A stretch of 64,000 nt of DNA, taken from Nitrospira sp. (lineage in GTDB: Bacteria > Nitrospirota > Nitrospiria > Nitrospirales > Nitrospiraceae). Shown here in pieces: positions 19,486-31,651 of the stretch. Position numbers and translations under genes: made by a program. The notes beneath the pieces were generated by a model. The model did not search any database, was not told the origin of the DNA, and worked only from the letters and a program-made list of their open reading frames with translations. The stretch's first letter is position 1. Each line of letters opens with the position of its first letter. The stretch is from the NCBI GenBank assembly GCA_029194725.1, contig JARFXQ010000004.1:124001-188000 (forward strand), written 5' to 3'.

Positions 19486-19560
19486 AGGGGCATGGTGTTA
19501 ATGGCAGCACATCGGTCTCCAAAACCGAGAGTCTGGGTTCAAATCCTAGTGCCCCTGCCA
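19486..19560 (+). tRNA. tRNA-Trp (CCA)
   Basis: Acceptor AGGGGCA/TGCCCCT, anticodon arm CGGTCTCCAAAACCG with anticodon CCA, T-loop GGTTCAAATCC, encoded CCA end. Lies before secE as in many bacteria. Confidence 0.97.
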
Positions 19561-19804
19561 TACAGAGCTTGCTCGACCGCGAAGTTTATGATGGCTCTTG
19601 CCGAGCGGATAAAACACCGCTTGAGGGTTCTATGAGTACGAATCAAGCTTGCTCGTGCCAGGCGCCATCGTATGGATCGTGGCGTCTGGATAGACTCCTC
19701 GGTGGGTTGGTCTAGCTATGAATGTTTGAGCAGCCAGGTGGTTGAGAACAGAGGTCGACGGAATAAAACCCGCGGGTGTTTAGGACGAAGGAACGGAGTC
19801 GCTG

Positions 19805-19999
19805 ATGTTTAAGCGCATGACGGAGTCGGTTCGGCTGTTCGTGACGGACGTGCGAGCAGAGCTAAAAAAAGTGTCATTTCCGAGTCGAGCGGAAACTATC
19901 GGCTCAACGACAGTGGTGATCGTGTTCTGCATCTTGATGTCGGTATATTTGTCGGTCGTTGACTCATTCCTCTCATGGTTGGTCGGCAAGTTCATCTAA
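19805..19999 (+). CDS. secE: Preprotein translocase subunit SecE
   Basis: 64-residue single-span form of SecE, the clamp subunit of the SecYEG channel. The amphipathic segment RAELKKVSFPSRAET (about 18-32) is the family signature and one transmembrane helix follows (TTVVIVFCILMSVYLSVV). It precedes nusG in the usual order. The 244-base gap upstream, after tRNA-Trp, holds no gene but carries two AGCTTGCTCG motifs. Confidence 0.95.
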   Translation: MFKRMTESVRLFVTDVRAELKKVSFPSRAETIGSTTVVIVFCILMSVYLSVVDSFLSWLVGKFI

Positions 20000-20060
20000 G
20001 CCTGCCGAGAAGAGGCAAGTGACATTCAGTGGTAATTCATCGAAGACCTGAGGGTGGTGC

Positions 20061-20597
20061 ATGACAAAGAACTGGTACGTCATCCATACGTACGCTGGTT
20101 TTGAGGGGCGAGTAAAGACCAGCCTCATGGAGCGTGCGAATCAAATGGGGCTTGTCGAGAAGGTCGGGCAGGTGCTTGTTCCGACGGAGGACGTGATTGA
20201 AATTAAGGACGGAAAACGGCGGACCTCTCGGCGCAAGTTCTTCCCCGGCTATGTCCTCGTGGAGTTGGAGTCTCCATTGGAGGATGAGACTTTGCAGATG
20301 ATCAAGGAGACACCGAAAGTTACAGGATTTGTCGGTGGAGGCGCGGTTCCGACTCCTCTGACCAATGAGGAAGTGGAGTCTTTGCTCAAGCAAGTCGATG
20401 CGGGACAGGCTGAGCCTCGGGAGCAGATCAAATTTATCAAAGGTGACAATGTTCGCATCATCGATGGCCCCTTCCTTGGTTTCAACGGCGTGGTGGACGA
20501 AGTCGATCAGTACCATAGTCGGGTAAAGGTGATGGTGAGTATCTTCGGCCGGTCGACCCCGGTTGAATTAGGCTTCTTGCAGGTTGAACGGATTTAG
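20061..20597 (+). CDS. nusG: Transcription termination/antitermination protein NusG
   Basis: 178 residues. N-terminal NGN domain (NWYVIHTYAGFEGRVKTSL) binds the RNA polymerase clamp; the C-terminal KOW domain (FIKGDNVRIIDGPFLGFNG) contacts Rho or ribosomal protein S10. RRKFFPGYVLVELE and the C-terminal VKVMVSIFGRSTPVEL are also conserved. Lies between secE and rplK; 79 bases separate it from rplK. Confidence 0.97.
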   Translation: MTKNWYVIHTYAGFEGRVKTSLMERANQMGLVEKVGQVLVPTEDVIEIKDGKRRTSRRKFFPGYVLVELESPLEDETLQMIKETPKVTGFVGGGAVPTPLTNEEVESLLKQVDAGQAEPREQIKFIKGDNVRIIDGPFLGFNGVVDEVDQYHSRVKVMVSIFGRSTPVELGFLQVERI

Positions 20598-20676
20598 GCT
20601 GATCAATCCGTGTCAGTGCTGGTCATGATTGAGGCCTGAACATTGATTTCCAGTCGCGAAGGAGAAAGAGAACGAA

Positions 20677-21102
20677 ATGGCGAAGGAAGTTTCGGCACAG
20701 ATCAAGTTGCAAATTCCGGCGGGCAAGGCTAATCCTGCTCCTCCTGTCGGCCCCTCCTTGGGTCAGCATGGAGTCAATATTATGGAGTTTTGCAAGCAGT
20801 TCAATGCCAAGACCCAGAAGGAAGGGGACAGTATTATCCCCGTCATCATTACCGTCTACAAGGACCGTACCTTCAGCTTCATCATGAAGACCCCTCCGGC
20901 CTCGGATCTCCTGAAGAAGGCCGCCGGCATCATTAAAGGATCCGGTGTGCCGCAGAAGGATAAAGTTGGGAAAATCACCAGAGAGCAGTTGAATGAAATT
21001 GCGCGGAAAAAGATGGCCGATCTGAACGCGGCGGATGTGGAGGGGGCGGCAAAAATCATCGAAGGGACTGCCCGTAGCATGGGAGTTGTCATTCAAGGCT
21101 AA
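20677..21102 (+). CDS. rplK: 50S ribosomal protein L11
   Basis: 141 residues, forms the GTPase-associated centre with 23S rRNA and the L10/L12 stalk base. Conserved [20 protein letters not shown] with the proline-rich N-terminal domain, [16 protein letters not shown], and the RNA-binding C-terminal domain ending RSMGVVIQG. Ribosome site GAAGGAG precedes the ATG. Co-oriented with rplA 26 bases downstream, the classical L11 operon pair whose translation is usually repressed by L1. Confidence 0.97.
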   Translation: MAKEVSAQIKLQIPAGKANPAPPVGPSLGQHGVNIMEFCKQFNAKTQKEGDSIIPVIITVYKDRTFSFIMKTPPASDLLKKAAGIIKGSGVPQKDKVGKITREQLNEIARKKMADLNAADVEGAAKIIEGTARSMGVVIQG

Positions 21103-21128
21103 TTTCGAGATCGAAGGAGCGTCCGGCT

Positions 21129-21821
21129 ATGGGGAAAAAAATGAATGCGGCCGTCAAGAATGTCGAGCCGCGCGTCTATGGGTTGCGTGAGGCCGTTGAA
21201 GCCGTCAAGCGATCGGCCTATGCGAAGTTCGACGAATCGGTCGATCTCGCGCTCAGGCTGGGCATCGATCCGAAGCGCTCGGATCAACTGGTTCGAGGGA
21301 CGGCTTCGCTTCCCCACGGAACGGGGAAAACGGTTCGTGTTCTGGTGTTTGCCAAAGGCGAAAAAGAGCAGGAGGCGCGGCAAGCGGGGGCCGACTATGT
21401 TGGAGCCGACGACTTGATGGAAAAAATCAAGGGTGGCTGGATGGATTTCGATTGCGCGATTTCCACGCCGGACTTGATGGCCTCCGTCGGAAAGCTCGGT
21501 AAAGTGCTCGGGCCTCGTGGGCTGATGCCGAATCCGAAGACCGGCACCGTGACCTTCGAAGTCGGTAAAGCGGTCGGCGACATCCGGAAGGGGCGTGTGG
21601 AGTTCAAGGTTGAAAAGGCCGGGATCGTGCACGTCCCGATCGGGAAGGTATCATTCGATCCGGCGAAGCTGTATGACAATGCATCGGCCATCATCGAATC
21701 CGTCATCAAGGCGAAGCCCAGCTCATGCAAAGGGCGTTATCTCAAGAGTGCCACGATTGCAAGCACGATGGGCCCTGGTGTGAAACTGGATACCGTTGCC
21801 CTGACGAAGCAGTGGGGATGA
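21129..21821 (+). CDS. rplA: 50S ribosomal protein L1
   Basis: 230 residues; forms the mobile L1 stalk at the E site and, in other bacteria, represses its own operon by binding the rplK leader. Signature [20 protein letters not shown] is intact, along with [20 protein letters not shown] and the C-terminal [19 protein letters not shown] with ribosome site GAAGGAG. A short gap (79 bases) precedes rplJ. Confidence 0.97.
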   Translation: MGKKMNAAVKNVEPRVYGLREAVEAVKRSAYAKFDESVDLALRLGIDPKRSDQLVRGTASLPHGTGKTVRVLVFAKGEKEQEARQAGADYVGADDLMEKIKGGWMDFDCAISTPDLMASVGKLGKVLGPRGLMPNPKTGTVTFEVGKAVGDIRKGRVEFKVEKAGIVHVPIGKVSFDPAKLYDNASAIIESVIKAKPSSCKGRYLKSATIASTMGPGVKLDTVALTKQWG

Positions 21822-21900
21822 GCAGCGCGTTTGACGTAATTGGCCGGATGCGGTGCGTCGAACAGATGACGATTAGGGACTAGCGACCAGAGGGGAAGCA

Positions 21901-22836
21901 ATGAAGAAGGAAGAGAAGGTTACGGCGGTGGCGGAGTTGACCGAAAAATTCTGTCGCGCGCGGCTGGCTATCTTGACGGAATGCGTCGGCCTTCCGGTCA
22001 ACGAGGTCACCGAGTTGCGCAAGCAGCTCCGCGGGGCCAAGGCGGAATATCGAATCGTGAAGAACACGCTCGCGGCGCGTGCCGCCGAGGGGACGATATT
22101 GGCCGGACTCAAGGCGCATCTCAAGGGTCCGACCGGTGTTGTCATCGGTTATGACGATCCGGTGTTGCCGACAAAGGTGCTGAGAGAATTCATCGGCGCG
22201 GAGAAGCGCGAAGCTAAGATTCGGATGACGGCCGGTGTGCTGGAAGGAAAAATCCTCCAGCCGGCTGAGCTGGTCGCCGTTGCAAAGCTGCCGAAGAAAG
22301 AAGCGCTCGTCGCCATGTTGCTGTCGGCCATGCAGGGCCCGATTCGTGGCGTGGTCTACACATTGGGCGCGGTCTTGTCGAAGTTTGTGCGAGTCGTTGC
22401 AGCCATTCAAGATAAACGGAAAGGAGAAGGGGACATGCCGGCTACTGAAGGAAAATTATCACAAGAAGAATTGATCAAGGCGATCGAAAGCATGAGCGTG
22501 CTCGATCTGGCCGAACTGGTGAAGGGACTTGAGGCGCGGTTTGGCGTCACAGCGGCGGCGCCGGTCGCGGTGGCGGCGGCTCCAGCGGCGGGTGGTGGCG
22601 CAGCTGCTCCTGCTGAAGAGAAGACGGCATTCGACGTCATTCTCGCGTCGGCACCGGCCGACAAGAAAATCCAGATCATCAAAGTGGTGCGGGAGCTGAC
22701 GAGTCTCGGCCTGAAGGAAGCGAAGGATCTTGTGGAAGGTGCGCCGAAACCAGTCAAGACCGGGGTGCCCAAAGAAGAAGCCGATACGACGAAGAAGAAG
22801 CTCGAAGAGAGCGGTGCTAAGGTCGAGATCAAGTAA
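21901..22836 (+). CDS. rplJ: 50S ribosomal protein L10, reading through into L7/L12
   Basis: L10 anchors the L7/L12 dimers to the ribosomal stalk. Residues 1-178 are L10 ([60 protein letters not shown]). There is no stop codon at its expected end: after [12 protein letters not shown] the frame continues straight into the L7/L12 methionine (residue 179), giving an uninterrupted 311-residue frame. The L10-L12 boundary carries a ribosome site, so separate L7/L12 synthesis is possible, but L10 itself has no other stop and would carry L12 at its C-terminus. The ATG has ribosome site AGAGGGGAAG. See findings for possible explanations, including an assembly error. Confidence 0.85.
   Translation: MKKEEKVTAVAELTEKFCRARLAILTECVGLPVNEVTELRKQLRGAKAEYRIVKNTLAARAAEGTILAGLKAHLKGPTGVVIGYDDPVLPTKVLREFIGAEKREAKIRMTAGVLEGKILQPAELVAVAKLPKKEALVAMLLSAMQGPIRGVVYTLGAVLSKFVRVVAAIQDKRKGEGDMPATEGKLSQEELIKAIESMSVLDLAELVKGLEARFGVTAAAPVAVAAAPAAGGGAAAPAEEKTAFDVILASAPADKKIQIIKVVRELTSLGLKEAKDLVEGAPKPVKTGVPKEEADTTKKKLEESGAKVEIK
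22435..22836 (+). CDS. rplL: 50S ribosomal protein L7/L12
   Basis: 133 residues: N-terminal dimerisation domain binding L10 ([20 protein letters not shown]), an Ala/Gly/Pro hinge (about 45-65), and the C-terminal factor-binding domain ([20 protein letters not shown], then [20 protein letters not shown]). It recruits the translational GTPases and is normally present in four to six copies per ribosome. ATG 22435 is preceded by AAAGGAGAAGGGG, an excellent ribosome site, so internal initiation within the longer rplJ frame can supply free L7/L12 in excess. Confidence 0.95.
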   Translation: MPATEGKLSQEELIKAIESMSVLDLAELVKGLEARFGVTAAAPVAVAAAPAAGGGAAAPAEEKTAFDVILASAPADKKIQIIKVVRELTSLGLKEAKDLVEGAPKPVKTGVPKEEADTTKKKLEESGAKVEIK

Positions 22837-22942
22837 AGCCGTCATCGGTCACTGGCCAATCGTCCGAAACTCGGTTGTAGTATCCCCGATGACCGAAGAC
22901 CATTAACCTCTGTTCACCGCCAACCAGCGTGGAGGAGTAGGA

Positions 22943-25900
22943 ATGTCCGAAACGACGCTACAAGAATTCGTCGAACGGAAAGATTTTTCTCGCATCCGGA
23001 CCAATATCGATATTCCGGATCTGATCGAAATTCAGAAGCGCTCTTACGAGGAGTTTTTACAATTCGAGGTTGAATCGGAGCGTCGGAAGGATCACGGATT
23101 GCAGGCGGCGTTGGCCAGCGTGTTTCCGATTCCGGATTATAACAACACGGCCGTGCTCGAATTTTCGAGCTATACGTTGGGGACGCCGAAGTACGACGAA
23201 CGCGAATGCCTGGAGCAGGGGATGACCTTCGCCGTTCCGTTGAAGTTGCGCGTCCGTCTGGTGGTGCTCGACAAGGAGGATAAGGGGCCTCGCAAGAAAG
23301 TGCTCGACGTGCGTGAGCAGGAAGTCTATGTCGGTGAATTGCCCCTCATGACCGAACGAGGGACCTTTCTCGTCAACGGGACCGAGCGAGTCGTCGTCAG
23401 TCAGCTTCATCGATCGCCGGGCGCGTCGTTTACGCATGACAAGGGCCGAACCCATGCGAGCGGCAAGGTGTTGTACTCGGCTCGAATTATTCCCTATCGG
23501 GGCTCGTGGCTCGATTTTGAGTTCGATGCCAAGGATATTCTCTATGTGCGGATCGATCGCCGTCGGAAAATGCCGACCACCATTCTGTTGAAGGCCTTCG
23601 GTTTTTCGAGCGACGACCTGCTGAAGATGTATTACCCTGTCGAAGAAATTCGCGTGTCTAAGGGAAAGATGTTCCGCAAACTGGACCCGGAAATCCACCA
23701 CGGACTTCGGTGTTCCGTCGAGGTGACGGACAAGGGTGGGAAAGAGCCGTTGGTGCGGGAAGGGGCCAGGCTGACGAAAGGCCTGATTGCCAAGCTGAAG
23801 GCCTCGGGAGTGAAGGAGATCCCTTTACTGCCAACGGAGTTGGTGGGGCGTGCGGTTCTCACCGAATTGGTCGACTCGAAGCAGAACCAGCTGGCGGAGA
23901 AAAATCAGCGATTGACGGCGGAGATCGTTGAGCAGATCGCCGAAAGCGATGTCGAGGAATTCAAGGTCATTTATCTGGACATGGCGACCGCGACGCCCGT
24001 GATTCTTGACACCTTGGAGATGGAGAAAATCGGTTCGAAGGAGGAAGCGATGGTCGAAATCTACCGTCGCCTCCGTCCGGGGGAGACGCCGTCGGTCGAC
24101 ACGGCGAGAGCATTGTTCGACAACCTATTTCTGAATTCCAAGCGCTACGATTTATCTCCGGTCGGCCGGCTCAAGTTGAATAAGAAGCTTGGTCTAGACT
24201 TGCCGCTCGATCAGCGCACCTTGACCGCTCAGGATATCGTGGAAGTCATCCGTTACCTGGTCAATCTGAAGATCGGTAAAGGGGAAATCGACGACATCGA
24301 TCACTTGGGTAATCGCCGTGTGCGATCCGTCGGCGAACTCCTTGAAAATCAATTCAGGCTGGGCTTGGTGCGGATGGAGCGAAGCATCAAGGAGCGCATG
24401 AATCTGCTTGATATGGAAACGGTGCTGCCGCACGACTTGATCAATGCCAAACCGGTTGTCGCGGCCGTCAAGGAGTTTTTCAGCAGCAGCCAGCTGTCTC
24501 AGTTCATGGATCAAACCAACCCTCTGGCTGAAATCACGCATAAACGGCGCCTGTCGGCTCTTGGTCCAGGCGGGCTCACGAGGGAGCGGGCCGGGTTCGA
24601 AGTTCGAGACGTGCATCCGTCCCACTATAGTCGTATTTGCCCGATCGAGACGCCGGAAGGCCCCAATATCGGATTGATCACATCGCTGGCGACTTACGCA
24701 CGGATCAACCAGTTCGGCTTCATCGAGGCACCGTATCGGAAAGTCGTCAAGGGACGAGTGACTGATGAAATCGAGTTTCTCTCGGCGATCGAGGGTGACA
24801 AATATATCATCGCCCAAGCCAACTCAAAGTTGGATGGGGCGGGCAGGCTGATATCGGAAACCGTCTCCTGTCGTCACGGTGGAGACTTTGTCTTGGCCAC
24901 TCCGGATAAGATTGAATACATGGACGTGTCACCGAAGCAAGTAGTGAGCGTGGCGACCGCGCTCGTGCCGTTCCTGGAGCATGACGACGCCAACCGTGCG
25001 CTGATGGGTTCAAACATGCAGCGTCAGGCGGTTCCCTTGGTGACATCGGAGGCACCTTTGGTTGGGACCGGGATGGAAGCGGTGGTCGCGCGAGACTCCG
25101 GGTATGTTATCCAGGCTCGTCGCGCCGGGGTTGTGGAAAGCGTCGATGCTACCCGCATCGTAGTCCGGGCCGATTCAAAGGACGGCAAGAGAGGGAAAGA
25201 TTCCGGACTGGACGTCTATGACCTGATCAAATTCCAGCGCTCGAATCAAAATACCTGCATCACCCAGACCCCCGTGGTTCGCCTCGGTCAGCCGGTCAAG
25301 AAGGGACAGGTGCTTGGAGATGGGCCGGCGATTGACCATGGAGAACTCGCGCTGGGCAAGAACGTCCTCGTGGCGTTCATGCCCTGGGGCGGTTACAACT
25401 TCGAGGACGCCATATTACTCAGCGAAAAATTGGTCCGAGAGGACGCCTTCACCTCGATCCACATCGAAGAGTTTGAGGTAGAGGCCCGGGATACCAAGCT
25501 GGGGAAGGAGGATGTGACGCGGGATATCCCTAATGTTGGAGAAGAGGCGCTGAGAAATTTGGATGAAAGCGGGATCATCCGCATCGGTGCCGAAGTGAAG
25601 CCGGGCGATATTTTGGTCGGAAAAGTGACGCCCAAAGGCGAGACTCAACTGACCCCAGAAGAAAAGCTGCTCCGGGCGATCTTCGGCGAGAAGGCCGGCG
25701 ATGTAAAGGATACATCGCTAACTGTGCCTCCGGGAGTGGAAGGGATCGTGGTCGATGTCAAAATCTTCTCTCGCAAAGGTCTCGACAAAGATGAGCGATC
25801 GAGGAGCATCGAGACGGACGATCAAATGAAATTGCAACGGGATCACCATGAAGAGTTGCGGATCATCGACGAAGAAAAGACGAAGAAGATTCGGAAGCTA

Positions 25901-26899
25901 TTGCTCGGCAAAGTGGTCGGTCGCGATCTGATGGACCCTGAGGGCGGCGACGTCATCTTGAAGAAGAAGGGTAAACTGACGGCGGAGGTCCTTCGGCGAT
26001 TGCCCGACGATACGGTGCGACACATCATCCTGAGCGATCCTGATGAGCAAAAAGAGCTGGAGGATGTCGAGCGACGGGCGAAGGAGCAGATCGAAATCCT
26101 CCAGACGTTGTACGACGAAAAAGTGGGGCGCTTAAAGCGAGGGGATGAGTTGCCCCCCGGAGTCATCAAGCTCGTGAAGGTCTACATCGCGATGAAGCGC
26201 AAAATTCAGGTCGGGGACAAAATGGCCGGTCGGCACGGCAATAAAGGTGTCGTGTCTCGGGTCCTTCCTGAAGAAGATATGCCCTATCTACCGGATGGGA
26301 CTCCGGTAGAAATCGTGCTGAACCCTTTGGGTGTGCCGTCCCGTATGAACGTCGGCCAAATTCTGGAGACTCATCTCGGATGGGCGGCGAAGGCCTTGGG
26401 CATCCAAGTGGCCAGCCCCGTATTCGATGGCGCCGCGGAGAAGGAAATTAAGGATCTGCTGAAGAAGGCCAAGTTGCCGGTGAGCGGCCAATCTCAACTC
26501 ATTGACGGAAAGACAGGTGAGCCGTTCGGCAGTCCGGTCACTGTCGGGTACATGTACGTGCTGAAGCTCCACCATCTGGTGGACGACAAGATCCACGCAC
26601 GGTCCATCGGCCCGTATTCTCTCGTGACACAACAGCCTCTGGGCGGCAAAGCTCAATTCGGAGGACAGCGGTTGGGAGAAATGGAAGTCTGGGCGTTGCA
26701 GGCCTATGGTGCGGCATCGACCCTCCAAGAGTTCCTTACCGTCAAATCAGACGATGTGCCGGGTCGATCGCGCATGTATGAAGCGATTGTCAAAGGTGAG
26801 CCGTTCCTCGAACCCGGGTTGCCGGAGTCATTCAATGTCTTGGTGAAGGAACTGCAGAGCCTGGGACTTGATGTAGAGTTGGTCAAAACGCAGGACTAA
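22943..26899 (+). CDS. rpoB: RNA polymerase beta subunit
   Basis: 1318 residues; with beta' it forms the catalytic core and the rifampicin pocket. The rifampicin cluster reads [20 protein letters not shown] then [20 protein letters not shown]; only the N-to-T change in DQTNP departs from the E. coli sequence there. Other blocks: [42 protein letters not shown] and the C-terminal [23 protein letters not shown] follows AGGAGTAGGA. rpoC follows closely. Confidence 0.98.
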   Translation: MSETTLQEFVERKDFSRIRTNIDIPDLIEIQKRSYEEFLQFEVESERRKDHGLQAALASVFPIPDYNNTAVLEFSSYTLGTPKYDERECLEQGMTFAVPLKLRVRLVVLDKEDKGPRKKVLDVREQEVYVGELPLMTERGTFLVNGTERVVVSQLHRSPGASFTHDKGRTHASGKVLYSARIIPYRGSWLDFEFDAKDILYVRIDRRRKMPTTILLKAFGFSSDDLLKMYYPVEEIRVSKGKMFRKLDPEIHHGLRCSVEVTDKGGKEPLVREGARLTKGLIAKLKASGVKEIPLLPTELVGRAVLTELVDSKQNQLAEKNQRLTAEIVEQIAESDVEEFKVIYLDMATATPVILDTLEMEKIGSKEEAMVEIYRRLRPGETPSVDTARALFDNLFLNSKRYDLSPVGRLKLNKKLGLDLPLDQRTLTAQDIVEVIRYLVNLKIGKGEIDDIDHLGNRRVRSVGELLENQFRLGLVRMERSIKERMNLLDMETVLPHDLINAKPVVAAVKEFFSSSQLSQFMDQTNPLAEITHKRRLSALGPGGLTRERAGFEVRDVHPSHYSRICPIETPEGPNIGLITSLATYARINQFGFIEAPYRKVVKGRVTDEIEFLSAIEGDKYIIAQANSKLDGAGRLISETVSCRHGGDFVLATPDKIEYMDVSPKQVVSVATALVPFLEHDDANRALMGSNMQRQAVPLVTSEAPLVGTGMEAVVARDSGYVIQARRAGVVESVDATRIVVRADSKDGKRGKDSGLDVYDLIKFQRSNQNTCITQTPVVRLGQPVKKGQVLGDGPAIDHGELALGKNVLVAFMPWGGYNFEDAILLSEKLVREDAFTSIHIEEFEVEARDTKLGKEDVTRDIPNVGEEALRNLDESGIIRIGAEVKPGDILVGKVTPKGETQLTPEEKLLRAIFGEKAGDVKDTSLTVPPGVEGIVVDVKIFSRKGLDKDERSRSIETDDQMKLQRDHHEELRIIDEEKTKKIRKLLLGKVVGRDLMDPEGGDVILKKKGKLTAEVLRRLPDDTVRHIILSDPDEQKELEDVERRAKEQIEILQTLYDEKVGRLKRGDELPPGVIKLVKVYIAMKRKIQVGDKMAGRHGNKGVVSRVLPEEDMPYLPDGTPVEIVLNPLGVPSRMNVGQILETHLGWAAKALGIQVASPVFDGAAEKEIKDLLKKAKLPVSGQSQLIDGKTGEPFGSPVTVGYMYVLKLHHLVDDKIHARSIGPYSLVTQQPLGGKAQFGGQRLGEMEVWALQAYGAASTLQEFLTVKSDDVPGRSRMYEAIVKGEPFLEPGLPESFNVLVKELQSLGLDVELVKTQD

Positions 26900-26945
26900 C
26901 CGCTTGTGTGCCGGTCGAAGGCCGGCATCAGAGGAGGTCATTACC

Positions 26946-29900
26946 TTGGAAGGCGTATATACATTGTTTGAAAAGCAACGCGATTCGGTGTCGTTCGATT
27001 CGATGCGAATTCGCATTGCATCGCCCGAGAAAATCCGATCGTGGTCCTATGGCGAAGTCAAGAAGCCGGAAACGATCAACTATCGGTCGTTCAAGCCGGA
27101 GAAAGACGGGCTGTTTTGTGCCAAAATCTTCGGTCCTACCAAGGACTGGGAGTGCAATTGTGGAAAATACAAGCGCATGAAGCACCGTGGGATCGTGTGT
27201 GACAAGTGCGGTGTTGAGGTGATTCAATCAAAGGTTCGACGCGAGCGGATGGGGCATATCGAGCTGGCTGCCCCAGTCGCCCATATTTGGTTTCTGAAGG
27301 GTGTCCCGAGTCGGATCGGTACCCTGCTGGATATGAGCCTCAAACAGCTCGAGAAAATTCTTTATTTTGAAAGTTATGTGTGTGTGGATCCAGGCTCAAC
27401 CGATCTGACGGAGAAAGAGTTGGTGCCGGAGGACAAGCTGCGCACCCTTGTTTCTGAGTTCGGTTCGAGCGGGTTTAAGGTCGGAATCGGTGCGGAGGCC
27501 ATCCGTGACTTACTGAGGAAGATCGAGATCAATGCGCTGTGGGACGAATTGCAGGTCAAAGCAAAAGCGTCGACTTCGGCAGCCATGAAGAAGAAGTACG
27601 CCAAGCGCTTGAAAGTGTTGGAGGCGTTCCGCAAATCCGGGAATAAACCGGAGTGGATGATCATGGATGTCATTCCGGTGCTGCCTCCGGAGTTACGCCC
27701 ACTGGTTCCTCTCGATGGAGGGCGGTTTGCCACGTCCGATCTGAACGACCTCTACCGTCGCGTCATCAATCGAAATAATCGGTTGAAACGATTGATGGAG
27801 TTGAAAGCGCCGGGGGTCATCATCAGGAACGAGATGCGGATGTTGCAGGAAGCGGTCGATGCTCTCTTCGACAACGGCCGCCGCGGACGTGCGATTCGTG
27901 GCCCGAACAAGCGCCCGCTGAAGTCCTTGAGCGACATGCTGAAGGGAAAGCAGGGCCGGTTCCGGCAGAACCTGCTCGGGAAGCGCGTCGATTATTCGGG
28001 CCGTACCGTGATCGTCGTCGGTCCGGAGTTACGCCTCCATCAGTGCGGGTTGCCGAAGAAAATGGCGTTGGAACTGTTCAAGCCGTTCATCTTTCACAAG
28101 CTGGAGTCCAGAGGCGCGGCAACCACCATTAAGAGCGCCAAGCGGCTGGTCGAAAAAGAGCGGCCGGAGGTCTGGGATGTCCTCGATGAAGTGATCCGAG
28201 AGCATCCGGTATTGCTGAATCGCGCCCCGACACTTCATCGGTTGGGGATTCAAGCGTTTGATCCCGTCTTGGTCGAGGGCAAGGCGATCAGATTGCATCC
28301 GCTCGTCTGCGCGGCGTTCAACGCGGACTTCGATGGCGATCAGATGGCGGTGCATGTGCCCTTGTCCGTCGAGGCACAGGTTGAAGCGCGGGTTCTGATG
28401 ATGTCGATCAACAACATTCTCTCGCCGGCCAACGGCAGACCGATCGCGGTTCCGTCGCAGGATATGGTGTTAGGCTGCTATTGGTTGACGAAAGAGCGGA
28501 TAGGCGCCAGGGGCGAGGGAAAGGTGTTTGGGTCCCCTGAAGAAGTCCGGATTGCCTTTGATGCAAGGGAAGTGGAGGAGCACGCGCGGGTCAAGGTGCG
28601 CCTCGCTGGTTCGCTGGTGCAGACGACCGTCGGGCGAGTCTTGCTGTCAGAAATTCTTCCCCAAGGCTTGCCGTTCGGGAATGCGAACAAGCTCATGACC
28701 AAGAAGGAGATGACGAAGCTCATCGATGCTGTGTACCGGCAGACTGGTCATCGTGATACTGTCGAGTTTCTGGATAAGATCAAAGACATTGGTTTTGCCT
28801 ACGCGACGAGAGCCGGTTTGTCGATCTGCATCGACAATATGCATATCCCGAGCAAGAAGGAAGATTTCATCGGCAAAGCACAGCGCGAAGTGAACGAGAT
28901 CGAGAAGCAGTATTCAGAAGGCCTGATCACGAACGGCGAACGGTACAACAAGGTGATCGACATTTGGGCGCACGTCACCGAGCAGGTGGCCAACGAGATG
29001 ATGAAGGAACTTGGCGCCGGAGGTGACCCGGCGAAGGCTGAATCGTTCAACCCGATCTTCATGATGGCCGATTCCGGTGCCCGCGGCAGTTCGCAACAGA
29101 TTCGACAGTTGGGCGGCATGCGCGGACTGATGGCCAAACCGTCCGGTGAGATCATTGAGACGCCGATCACCGCCAATTTCCGTGAGGGGTTGACGGTGCT
29201 GCAGTATTTCATCTCCACCCATGGTGCTCGTAAGGGTCTTGCCGATACGGCTCTGAAAACAGCCAATTCAGGTTATCTGACTCGTCGATTGGTCGATATC
29301 GCACAGGACGTCATCATCAATGAATTCGATTGTGGAACGCGTGACGGTATTACTGTTAGCGCCTTGGTCGAAGGCGGTGAAATCATCCAACCACTGGAGG
29401 AGCGCGTCCTTGGCCGATTAGCGGCAGAGGATATTCGTGACCCCGTCACGGGGGAAATCATCGTGTCTTGGAACGAAGAGATTAACGAAGAGTTAACGAA
29501 ATCGATCGTTGAGGCCGGAGTCGACCGTGTGAAGATTCGGTCCGTGTTGACCTGTCAATCCCCGCGTGGTGTGTGTCGTGCCTGTTACGGCCGCGATCTG
29601 GCACGAGGACGGCTGGTGGAAAAGGGCGAACCGGTCGGCGTCATTGCCGCCCAGTCAATCGGCGAGCCGGGCACACAGTTGACAATGCGGACCTTTCACA
29701 TCGGCGGGACGGCGAGTAAGGTCGTCGAGCAAACGGTGCTTGAGGCGAAGCATGCCGGGCGAATTAAGTTCATGAGTTTTGATGCCAAAAAGAATGCCGA
29801 TATCCACAACGCCGGTATCGCGGTGCGGAATAAAGAGGGTGAATGGGTCGTGATGAATCGCAATACGAAGGTTGCGATTGTCGATGACAGTGGACGGGAA

Positions 29901-31124
29901 CGTGAGAAGTATCCCGTGGTGTATGGGGCCAAGATCAAGATTAAAGACGGCGATCCGGTGGTCGTCGGCCAGAAATTAGTCGAGTGGGATCCGTACTCGC
30001 TGACGATCTTAACGGAGGTCGGCGGGAGGGTGGCGTACGGTGATATCGTCGAAGGCGTCACGATGAAAGACGAGTTCGACGAAGTGACAGGCTTGTCGCG
30101 CAAGGTCATCATTGAGCATACCGGTCAGACGCTTCGCCCCCGTGTATCGATTAAAGATGAAAGCGGCAAGACGGCCAAGGTGCCCGGTGGATCCAATGCT
30201 GTGGCCAGGTACTTATTACCTGTCGGAGCTCATATCTTTGTTGAAAAGGGGGCCACGGTCTATCCCGGTGATGTCTTGGCAAAGATTCCTCGTGAAACGA
30301 CGAAGACCAAGGACATCACGGGAGGCCTTCCGCGTGTGGTGGAACTTTTCGAGGCAAGGAAGCCGAAAGAACAGGCGGTCATCACCGAGATCGACGGAGA
30401 AGTCTCCTACGGCGGCTTCGTGAAAGGCCAACGCAAAGTCCTGGTCGACAATAAGATGGGCGATGTGAAGGAATATTTTATTCCCAAGGGCAAGCACGTC
30501 AATGTCCATGAGGGTGACTGGGTGCGTGCAGGGGAGCCGCTGATGGACGGATCGGCAAATCCGCATGACATTCTTGACGTGCTGGGACCGAACGAATTGC
30601 AGAAATACCTTGTGGACGAAGTCCAGGATGTCTATCGATTGCAAGGAGTTTCGATTAACGACAAGCACATCGAGATCATCGTGCGGCAAATGTTGCGGAA
30701 GGTACGGGTCGAAGATCCAGGAGATACCCAGTTCTTGCCGGGCAGCCAGGTCAGCAAGAGCGTCTTCGAAAAAGAAAATGAACGGGTGCTCGCCAATGAC
30801 GGGAAGCCGGCCTTGGGCAAGCCCGTCTTGCTTGGCATTACCAAGGCGGCTCTTACGACAGACAGCTTTATTTCCGCGGCATCGTTCCAGGAGACAACCC
30901 GCGTTCTCACTGAAGCAGCGATCAATGGACGTGAGGATAACTTGTTGGGCTTGAAGGAAAACGTCATTGTGGGCCGGTTGATTCCGGCAGGATCAGGGTT
31001 TGAGGAATACCGAGATACGTTCGTCATCAGTGAAAAATCGGAGGCGGCAGTCATAGGGGCTGCACCTGTTGTGTCAGCTGATGGGGCTGTCCCGGCGGTT
31101 TCGGGAGACGCTGCTCGATCTTGA
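26946..31124 (+). CDS. rpoC: RNA polymerase beta' subunit
   Basis: 1392 residues; carries the catalytic magnesium site [15 protein letters not shown] (about 454-468). N-terminal zinc finger [20 protein letters not shown] and the second zinc site [16 protein letters not shown] are present, as are the bridge helix and trigger loop region ([19 protein letters not shown]). TTG at 26946 is chosen as start: GAGGAGGT lies 7 bases upstream, and [20 protein letters not shown] matches the usual N-terminus, whereas the longer frame from GTG 26904 adds 14 unrelated residues. Confidence 0.97.
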   Translation: MEGVYTLFEKQRDSVSFDSMRIRIASPEKIRSWSYGEVKKPETINYRSFKPEKDGLFCAKIFGPTKDWECNCGKYKRMKHRGIVCDKCGVEVIQSKVRRERMGHIELAAPVAHIWFLKGVPSRIGTLLDMSLKQLEKILYFESYVCVDPGSTDLTEKELVPEDKLRTLVSEFGSSGFKVGIGAEAIRDLLRKIEINALWDELQVKAKASTSAAMKKKYAKRLKVLEAFRKSGNKPEWMIMDVIPVLPPELRPLVPLDGGRFATSDLNDLYRRVINRNNRLKRLMELKAPGVIIRNEMRMLQEAVDALFDNGRRGRAIRGPNKRPLKSLSDMLKGKQGRFRQNLLGKRVDYSGRTVIVVGPELRLHQCGLPKKMALELFKPFIFHKLESRGAATTIKSAKRLVEKERPEVWDVLDEVIREHPVLLNRAPTLHRLGIQAFDPVLVEGKAIRLHPLVCAAFNADFDGDQMAVHVPLSVEAQVEARVLMMSINNILSPANGRPIAVPSQDMVLGCYWLTKERIGARGEGKVFGSPEEVRIAFDAREVEEHARVKVRLAGSLVQTTVGRVLLSEILPQGLPFGNANKLMTKKEMTKLIDAVYRQTGHRDTVEFLDKIKDIGFAYATRAGLSICIDNMHIPSKKEDFIGKAQREVNEIEKQYSEGLITNGERYNKVIDIWAHVTEQVANEMMKELGAGGDPAKAESFNPIFMMADSGARGSSQQIRQLGGMRGLMAKPSGEIIETPITANFREGLTVLQYFISTHGARKGLADTALKTANSGYLTRRLVDIAQDVIINEFDCGTRDGITVSALVEGGEIIQPLEERVLGRLAAEDIRDPVTGEIIVSWNEEINEELTKSIVEAGVDRVKIRSVLTCQSPRGVCRACYGRDLARGRLVEKGEPVGVIAAQSIGEPGTQLTMRTFHIGGTASKVVEQTVLEAKHAGRIKFMSFDAKKNADIHNAGIAVRNKEGEWVVMNRNTKVAIVDDSGREREKYPVVYGAKIKIKDGDPVVVGQKLVEWDPYSLTILTEVGGRVAYGDIVEGVTMKDEFDEVTGLSRKVIIEHTGQTLRPRVSIKDESGKTAKVPGGSNAVARYLLPVGAHIFVEKGATVYPGDVLAKIPRETTKTKDITGGLPRVVELFEARKPKEQAVITEIDGEVSYGGFVKGQRKVLVDNKMGDVKEYFIPKGKHVNVHEGDWVRAGEPLMDGSANPHDILDVLGPNELQKYLVDEVQDVYRLQGVSINDKHIEIIVRQMLRKVRVEDPGDTQFLPGSQVSKSVFEKENERVLANDGKPALGKPVLLGITKAALTTDSFISAASFQETTRVLTEAAINGREDNLLGLKENVIVGRLIPAGSGFEEYRDTFVISEKSEAAVIGAAPVVSADGAVPAVSGDAARS

Positions 31125-31148
31125 GTAAACGCTCAGAAGGTTGCCTAC

Positions 31149-31177
31149 TTGACAGTGGATGGTCTCGTCATTATAAT
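31149..31177 (+). promoter_or_regulatory. Consensus sigma70 promoter of the str operon
   Basis: TTGACA (31149-31154), exactly 17 bases, then TATAAT (31172-31177): both boxes are perfect consensus. Predicted start near 31184, about 50 bases before rpsL. It separates rpsL from the rpoBC transcript. Confidence 0.85.
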
Positions 31178-31234
31178 CCGGCGGCTCTGCACTTGACGGT
31201 TGGTGCTCGTTCGTTTTGAAAGGGTTTGAACTCG

Positions 31235-31606
31235 ATGCCGACGATCAATCAGTTGGTTCGGAAGGGACGAATCTTCGTAAGAGCAAAGACGAAGAGTCCT
31301 GCTCTTAAGTCCTGTCCTCAGAAGAGAGGCGTGTGTCTTCGCGTATACACGACGACGCCGAAGAAGCCGAATTCGGCGTTGCGGAAAGTTGCGCGTGTAC
31401 GTCTCACGAACGGTATGGAAGTGACAACGTATATACCCGGTGTGGGACACAATCTTCAGGAGCATTCGATCGTGCTTGTGCGTGGAGGTCGTGTCAAGGA
31501 CCTGCCTGGTGTTCGATACCATTTGGTCCGCGGTGCATTGGATGCGGTGGGTGTGGCGGATCGGAAGCAGAGCCGTTCGAAGTATGGAGCGAAGCGGCCG
31601 AAGTAA
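31235..31606 (+). CDS. rpsL: 30S ribosomal protein S12
   Basis: 123 residues at the decoding centre. [12 protein letters not shown], the [17 protein letters not shown] loop and [20 protein letters not shown] are conserved, including the lysine whose change gives streptomycin resistance in other bacteria, so a streptomycin-sensitive type is expected. ATG 31235 is the family start; TTG 31226 would add three residues. First gene after the consensus promoter. Confidence 0.97.
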   Translation: MPTINQLVRKGRIFVRAKTKSPALKSCPQKRGVCLRVYTTTPKKPNSALRKVARVRLTNGMEVTTYIPGVGHNLQEHSIVLVRGGRVKDLPGVRYHLVRGALDAVGVADRKQSRSKYGAKRPK

Positions 31607-31651
31607 ATTCTAGGAAGTCTGGAAATCATCACACGGATTGGATAGACCGAT

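Noticed and set aside
22149..22331. Minus-strand frames over rplJ and rplL
   Set aside because: Shadows of conserved genes with no ribosome sites.
31226..31234. Earlier TTG start for rpsL adding MNS
   Set aside because: S12 proteins start [11 protein letters not shown]; the ATG at 31235 fits the family.
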